Below, one piece after another: positions 58,975 to 64,000 of a DNA stretch of 64,000 nucleotides. Under the pieces are notes generated by a model. That model ran no database searches and was not told the DNA's origin. It saw nothing but the letters and a program-made list of their open reading frames with translations. Position numbers and translations under genes: made by a program. The stretch comes from Xiphydria camelus (lineage: Eukaryota; Arthropoda; Insecta; Hymenoptera; Xiphydriidae): assembly GCA_963678675.1 (NCBI GenBank), contig OY783193.1:2425501-2489500 (forward strand), read 5' to 3'. Every line of letters begins with the position of its first letter. Position 1 is the first letter of the stretch.

Positions 58975-60641
58975 TTAAAACCGTCACCGAAGGCTTCCCG
59001 ACGAAAAGTTGATTCAGCGCGGATCGCGTCTCGCGTTCATCCTTTTGTTCCGCATTCGTTATCGCGAATCGAATCAAGCCTACGGGGGATTCGGTTGCGA
59101 TCCTCCCTTTCGCGTTCGACGATTGAAAATGCGGGGCTCGATTTAAACGGCCGCGCCGTGCCTCCCCTCCCCCACGTCTATATCCCGTCAGTGTCGTTTG
59201 TACTCTGAGCGCAAATCCCGCGAGAAATTTTCCAGTGTTTAATGCCGCTTTAATGATACCCCTCGCGCACGGTTTCGAGGTCGAGTTACGGTTTTAAAGC
59301 GGGGGGGGGGGGGGGGGGGGGATTAAGACGGCCGGGTTTGGAAGCACTCTGCGGTCCGACGCGCTCTACTGACTTTGGTTGACTCTTTCGTTTTGAGGTC
59401 GCTCGCGTACGATGAAATGGAAAAAAGGGGGAGGATCAATAATTCGAAGATCGAGGGCGAATTGAGAAAATCAAAGGTCGCCACTGGTATCAATATTATT
59501 CGTGGAATTCCGGCTTTCGAATGAATTATTTATTTAGGAAATTGCTTGATTCGGTATCGAATTATTCCCTGATTATCGTTACCGGAATTAGCAATCGGGA
59601 ATCACCTCGAATCTCAAAACTGAGCCCTTTCCTAAATTAAGGATTGAAATTGAATGACTACGCGAAAGGAGAGCAGGGGGAAACGAAATAGGAAGATGAA
59701 AGGGTTCTACGGAGTATTAGGGGGGAGCAGAGATGCATACAGAATTGTAAAACGCTCCGCTCGCCGGTGCAGTGCAGTGCATCGCAATATAGCGAACGAG
59801 TTTCTGCAGCACTCAGCTCCCATACCATGGACAGGTATACTGTCGGCTGGATTTACGAGCCGACCTTTTTTACGATATCTTCTGATACCTTTATACATGT
59901 GTGTTTACGCACACGCTCGACGATGACTCCACCCGCATATATGCTCGCATTTATTCCCTCGATATCTACGAGGCTCGTACGTCTGGCGGCGAATCAACGC
60001 AGGAATTCATGCAGTCGCCGCTGCGTGGCTGACGCAGCATCCGTAAAATAGGCAATCGTCGAAGCGCTTCGTCTCGCCGAACGTAAAATTGTCTCCTTTC
60101 AGTCGGACGGCACTTACAGAAATCACGATCTCGCTTACCAATAATTATTCATGCGAGTTGATTTCTCGTAAAGATACCTCCGTCCTTCGATTCGCATCGG
60201 CTATCCTCGAAGTTCGTCGTGGCTCTGCGCTCCCTTTCCCCGCCGCGCCTCGCCCAAGGGACGCGAAGTAGGAGAATAAGGGAAAGCCGGAAAGAACCGT
60301 TGTCGCGAGGTCGTAGCTGTCTTGTATACTCACCTCTGAGGGTGGTTTATGGGGTTCTCAAGGGTGGTTCAAGGGTGGTGGGTCCGGGATACGGGACCGC
60401 GTATATATGTATATATATATATATACACACAGGTAACCCTCAGAGTTTACCCGACTCTAAGTACGCGCTCGAAAATTGCCGTTCACGACGCCCGCGGCAA
60501 GGGCAGTCGTTATACGGTGCGCGGCTTCCGGTTGCGTTTATGTATACGGAACCTCTACTCGTCTCGGTACCACTTTTTCGTTCCCTCTTTTCACTCGCAC
60601 CTCGTATACCGATATACACCCTCGAGCTCAGATTCTAATCA
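58975..60641. other. No gene recognised; long G run
   Basis: A run of 21 G at 59301-59321. (TA)n with CACACA at 60403-60431. Frames 60219-60638 and 60349-60669 plus lack domains. A consensus minus-strand donor (AGAG|GTGAGT) lies near 60330-60339 without a recognisable exon. Confidence 0.45.
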
Positions 60642-60804
60642 TGGGGAGTTTTCAAAATGTAATTTTTAAACGTAACAGCCAATTAGCAATTAAATATCAT
60701 ACTTTCATTTTAGCTAATGCGGCCTTTGCCCTGGCTGATGAAAGCATGATAATTAATTATTCATTGGTTAGTATATTGATATATGACATTTTGAAAATTC
60801 CCCA
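60642..60804. mobile_element. Palindromic MITE, TGGGGA-TTTTCAAAATGT tips
   Basis: Left TGGGGAGTTTTCAAAATGTA and the complement of the right end (TGGGGAATTTTCAAAATGTC) are inverses. Inner arms share AGCAATTAAATATCAT and ATGATAATTAATT words. 163 bases, non-coding. Confidence 0.85.
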
Positions 60805-61478
60805 CACACATGGTGTCGCGCCTCTATTACACACGCCGCGTCGTGGTTCTCTTTCCCTCCTTTCTCCAGCTCTCCCTCTCCTTCCTCGATATAACTAGCC
60901 CTCGCAATACGGCCGCTCTCGATTTCTCGATGAAAACAACAATATCGAGCAAATTTACGGGATTCCATAAATTCGCCCTCCCCGGCTTCCCACCCCCTGC
61001 CGTCCCACCCTCGCGTATAGCGCGGCGAGACTACGATGCAGCGATAAAAGAAAATGTCCAATAGCTCGGCCTGATAATGCTGAATATGAATGAAGCAGGG
61101 GTTGGGGAGGACGGGGCGAGGGGCGAGCCGGGGGGAGACGGGAGGAGCCGGCGGATTCCATTACACTGTTTTATTCTCTCCTCTTCTCCCCTATTTTTAT
61201 TATCCCGCCCACGCCCATTCCCCGCAGGACTCCACTCCCTATTTTACAACCCGGCCTAACACAATGTACTCACGACTCTGTAGATTGCGTTTGCGTTTTC
61301 CCCCCGTCGTTCCCTGTTTCTCTTATTTCCACCCCCCCCCCCCCCCCCTTTCTCTCGGCGTGCTTGCCGTCGCTCGATTCTTACCTCGAGTGACGATAAT
61401 CGGCGGCGAAATTGGTGCTGAGCGTAGGTACCTGAACGCCCGCGCGCGCACCGTGCAGCCGTCCAAGCGCGGGGTTAA
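60805..61478. other. No gene recognised; C run
   Basis: C/T-rich stretches and a run of 17 C at 61332-61348. Frames 60768-61061 minus and 61090-61503 plus lack domains. Confidence 0.45.
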
Positions 61479-61653
61479 GGCCATCACACACAAAATTCCG
61501 TAAGGCCGTAAGACGTAAGCGTGAGCGAATAGACCTATCAGGATCAAGTATTCCGTTGTCCGTAACCCCACCACAATGGAATACTTGATCCTGATTGGTC
61601 TATTCGCTTACGCTTACGTCTTACTTCCTTACGGAATTTTGTGTGTGATGGCC
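61479..61653. mobile_element. Snap-back palindrome, ~80 bp arms
   Basis: Starts GGCCATCACACACAAAATTC; the complement of the right arm is the same, and the arms (80 bases each) differ at only about five positions. The loop is about 15 bases (ACCCCACC). TTAA lies at 61475-61478, and after one T at 61655-61658, which is shared with the next element. Likely a TTAA-type fold-back MITE. Confidence 0.88.
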
Positions 61654-61658
61654 TTTAA

Positions 61659-62134
61659 CCCTCCAGTACTAACATGAATTTTGTAACGCCAGGACTAACA
61701 TCAGTCTGTGAGACCGAATTCACAGAAGGCTATTTTTGTTCGTTTCTTTGCATTCACAGAGTAATTTTATTTATAAAAAAAACAATATAAGTACTGTCTT
61801 TATCAATTTATAAATAAATTATTTTACTAAATAAAATCAAGATACACTGAGAAAAAAAAAGATTAAAAATTATTCTGTTAGAAGGATAATTTGAGTACGA
61901 AAGGTAAAGTGGATCGAATAGTATCCTAAGGAAGGTTAAATTTTATACCCTGGAAGGATAATTTTCGATCTGTTTTACCTTTCGTACTCAGATTATCCTT
62001 CTAGCAGGATAAATTTTAATCTTTTTTTTTTCTCAGTGTAGCTAGGCGCGCGTCCCCATTCAAGCGCTACGAGCGATGAATTAACAAAATAAGTGGGGGG
62101 TCGGTCTAGGAGACGGCATGTTAGCACTGCAGGG
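61659..62134. mobile_element. TTAA-flanked MITE, CCCTCCAGTACTAACATG tips, interrupted
   Basis: TTAA at 61655-61658 and 62135-62138; left CCCTCCAGTACTAACATG, right complement CCCTGCAGTGCTAACATG. Canonical piggyBac-like TTAA-CCCT ends. Contains the 194 base CACTGAG MITE copy C, so its own length is about 282 bases. Non-coding. Confidence 0.9.
61845..62038. mobile_element. CACTGAG palindromic MITE, copy C of three, nested
   Basis: Same family and length as 24296-24489, TA flanks (61843-61844, 62039-62040). Sits inside the TTAA element at 61659-62134, so it is the younger insertion. Confidence 0.95.
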
Positions 62135-62927
62135 TTAAAGGGAAGCGTTGGTACGTACACACGGCGCACTTCGCAAACAGTGCAAATAAGTGCGCGAGGC
62201 ACCGCGACGAATCGACTCTGTATAAAGTAACCGCTTCGCCGTGACCTCTCTGTATATCGCCCTCTTATTTCCTCCCCGAGTGTTTTCGCATACAACCGAG
62301 CGTACGGCGATGGCCGAACGTGAGGAGAATTCAGCTTCCCCTTTCATTTTACGCGTCCAATAAATGATAACCAGTTCTATCAGGGGCTCGTATAATTTTG
62401 AGACCCTCCGGGTACATAAAATGTCCCTTGTTAATCCGCGTTCGGAACGACAGCGGTTTAAGCGTGGTGGAACGTACACGTAAATACTGATTAAGTCGGA
62501 AGTGCAGCGGGGAGTGCATGCTCGCATCAAACATACTTAAGGGGCTTTTAGCTGAGCCGAAATGACGGCCCTTTTGTGACCGAATTTTTGACGCGACGCG
62601 ATGTCGACGGGAGTATAACGAAACTCGACGCGAAGTGCGGACCAGAGGGGGTTGATTTTGTATCTGGATTGTGAGAATACTCGCTTCGCGTCTTCGATCG
62701 ATCAATCAATCGGAGAAAAGATCCAAAAAAAAGGGTGCGCTGTGATTGGTTGGATGCTGCTCACTTTTAGCATTCGTATGTAATAGATTCTAATCGATAC
62801 GACGTCTATATTTCGGATTGCGTCAATTCCGAATTGTGTCCATATGATTTGGATTACGTGTCCATTCGGGAATTCGTCTAATCGGGATCGTGTCTAATTG
62901 ATACGAATTTCAAATGAGATGCGTCCA
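62135..62927. other. No gene recognised
   Basis: CG-rich then mixed sequence. Short words such as GTGTCTAATTGATACG recur loosely at 62820-62910 and on the far side of the next element (63091-63135), suggesting the MITE at 62928 split an older low-copy repeat. Confidence 0.4.
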
Positions 62928-63084
62928 CACTGAAAAAAGTATTTAGCTAATCCAGCTATATTTCTGGCTGCCTCAGACACAACTAGAAAAATATTGCTAG
63001 CGTAGCAAGAATTCTTGCTATTGCGAAGAAAATTATCACTGCAATTACTATAATTTTCTAGTGGTGGCCAAATTTTTTTGAGTG
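62928..63084 (+). mobile_element. 157 bp MITE, copy 2
   Basis: Starts CACTGAAAAAAGTATTTAGC and ends with the inverse of CACTCAAAAAAATTTGGCC; CA is directly outside both ends. About 152 of 157 bases match the complement of 10766-10922. Non-coding. Confidence 0.93.
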
Positions 63085-64000
63085 CAATCGGGTTGTATCT
63101 AATCGACACGTTGTCTGTTTGGAATTGCGTCTATTCCGACACCTACCCAATTCGAGTCACAAAATCGATCCCCTCTGGATCAATTACGCTCGCGTGAGAT
63201 CGAACCTGCTTACATATATCGCGCACCTTCGATCATCCCTCCGCCGTCTGTTGTACTTGAACGCGCACTCACCCTTATCCATTCGATTGTCCCTCCTGTC
63301 TCGCCCCCTCTCGCCCTTCCAGAGCCTCCCTATTCGTACGCTTTTGTCGGCGAGCAGGGGAGCACGTTGCCTCGACGTCTTTCCGTTTTATCGGCTGAGT
63401 ATAAAAAGGAAATGAGAGGAGAGTGTGGGGCGGAAGCGGCGCGGTGAGAGGAGGGAATATTAAGGTAACATTTATATTGCGTTTCGCCGACCGGGAATAA
63501 ATAAAATGCCGAGAATGAAGGAGGTATAATACGCGTAGATTTTCATTACGAGGCACCGGCTTTCATCGCTCCCCCCCCCCCCCCCCCTCTCCTCGTCGCC
63601 TTTCTTTCCCCTCTCATCCGGCCCTGATCTTCGCGTCGCTTTCGAGCGCAATTTTAAGCGCCGCGTTCTCGAGAAAAATCAAGGTAGATGGAAGGCGACC
63701 ACACGTGTTCGAGTGGAAATAATAATCCTCCCGTGACCTCGGCGCAAGAGTATCGCGGGTCGAAAGGTGAAGTTCTGTTTGGTATCCACTCAAACTCCGG
63801 GGAAGTCATCTAAACCCACGTAAATCTGACGTGTGAGTTTGCTAAGAACTTCCCACCCTCCGACTTCTCCCACTCATAGTTTTGGGAGAGGGCTTGGAAA
63901 TTGGTCCCTGGAGGCTGCGCAGGGCCGTCGTGTTTTCCCTGTCGCGCGCGTATGTCGTATGCCTTAGTTCGTCGTGTTTCTCGTTAGTTGTTATCTCTCG
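63085..64000. other. No gene recognised; C run
   Basis: A run of 17 C at 63571-63587. The last 270 bases are mixed sequence with GGGAGAGGGCTTGGAAATTG and other words that I cannot assign. Frames 63119-63415 plus and 63275-63556 minus lack domains. Confidence 0.45.

Overview
The window looks like non-coding nuclear DNA from an insect, most likely a hymenopteran and perhaps an ant. This rests on the very high density of CpG and CG-rich words next to A/T-rich islands, long (GA)n/(TC)n arrays, G and C homopolymer runs, the compact MITE-like repeats, and transposase remnants of arthropod type. Species assignment is inference. I find no complete host protein-coding gene, no rRNA or convincing tRNA, no CRISPR array and no bacterial operon signals. 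Nearly all open reading frames are chance frames in CG-rich or simple-repeat DNA.

What can be supported is a dense record of mobile DNA: about 38 short inverted-repeat elements and three transposase remnants. One large group has CACTGAG- or CACAGAG-like tips; several families recur within the window (24296/47299/61845; 10766/62928; 30796/39162/53609; 38556/45978; 44883/48087). A second group is flanked by TTAA and resembles piggyBac-type non-autonomous elements (29369, 34298, 35920, 47037, 58742, 61659, probably 61479). Others have TA or TAA flanks. The transposase remnants are a Tc1/mariner-like C-terminus with a replaced catalytic Asp (32588-32791, +), a PIF/Harbinger N-terminal fragment broken by a frameshift (53091-53401, -), and a pipsqueak-type helix-turn-helix of pogo type inside a 1.24 kb TA-flanked element (56588-57828, -).

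Layout: 0-5 kb is CG-rich unique sequence with a ~100 bp tandem repeat. 5.3-14.9 kb is a run of palindromic MITEs around a perfect (TC)146 array. 15-29 kb is mostly unique CG-rich DNA with microsatellites and a nested MITE at 27.5 kb. 29-36.5 kb carries two inverted copies of one TTAA element flanking other elements. 38-48 kb holds several CACTGAG families, including a mosaic copy. 52-63 kb holds the Harbinger and pogo remnants and another nested TTAA/MITE cluster.

The most interesting non-repeat signal is at 45.39 kb (+): a strong polypyrimidine tract and CAG joined directly to GTAAGT, the form of a recursive-splicing ratchet site. With the lack of exons, it suggests that much of the window could be one long intron transcribed on the + strand. 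A possible nine-codon first exon with a consensus donor lies upstream at 42094-42120. Both are predictions from sequence only.
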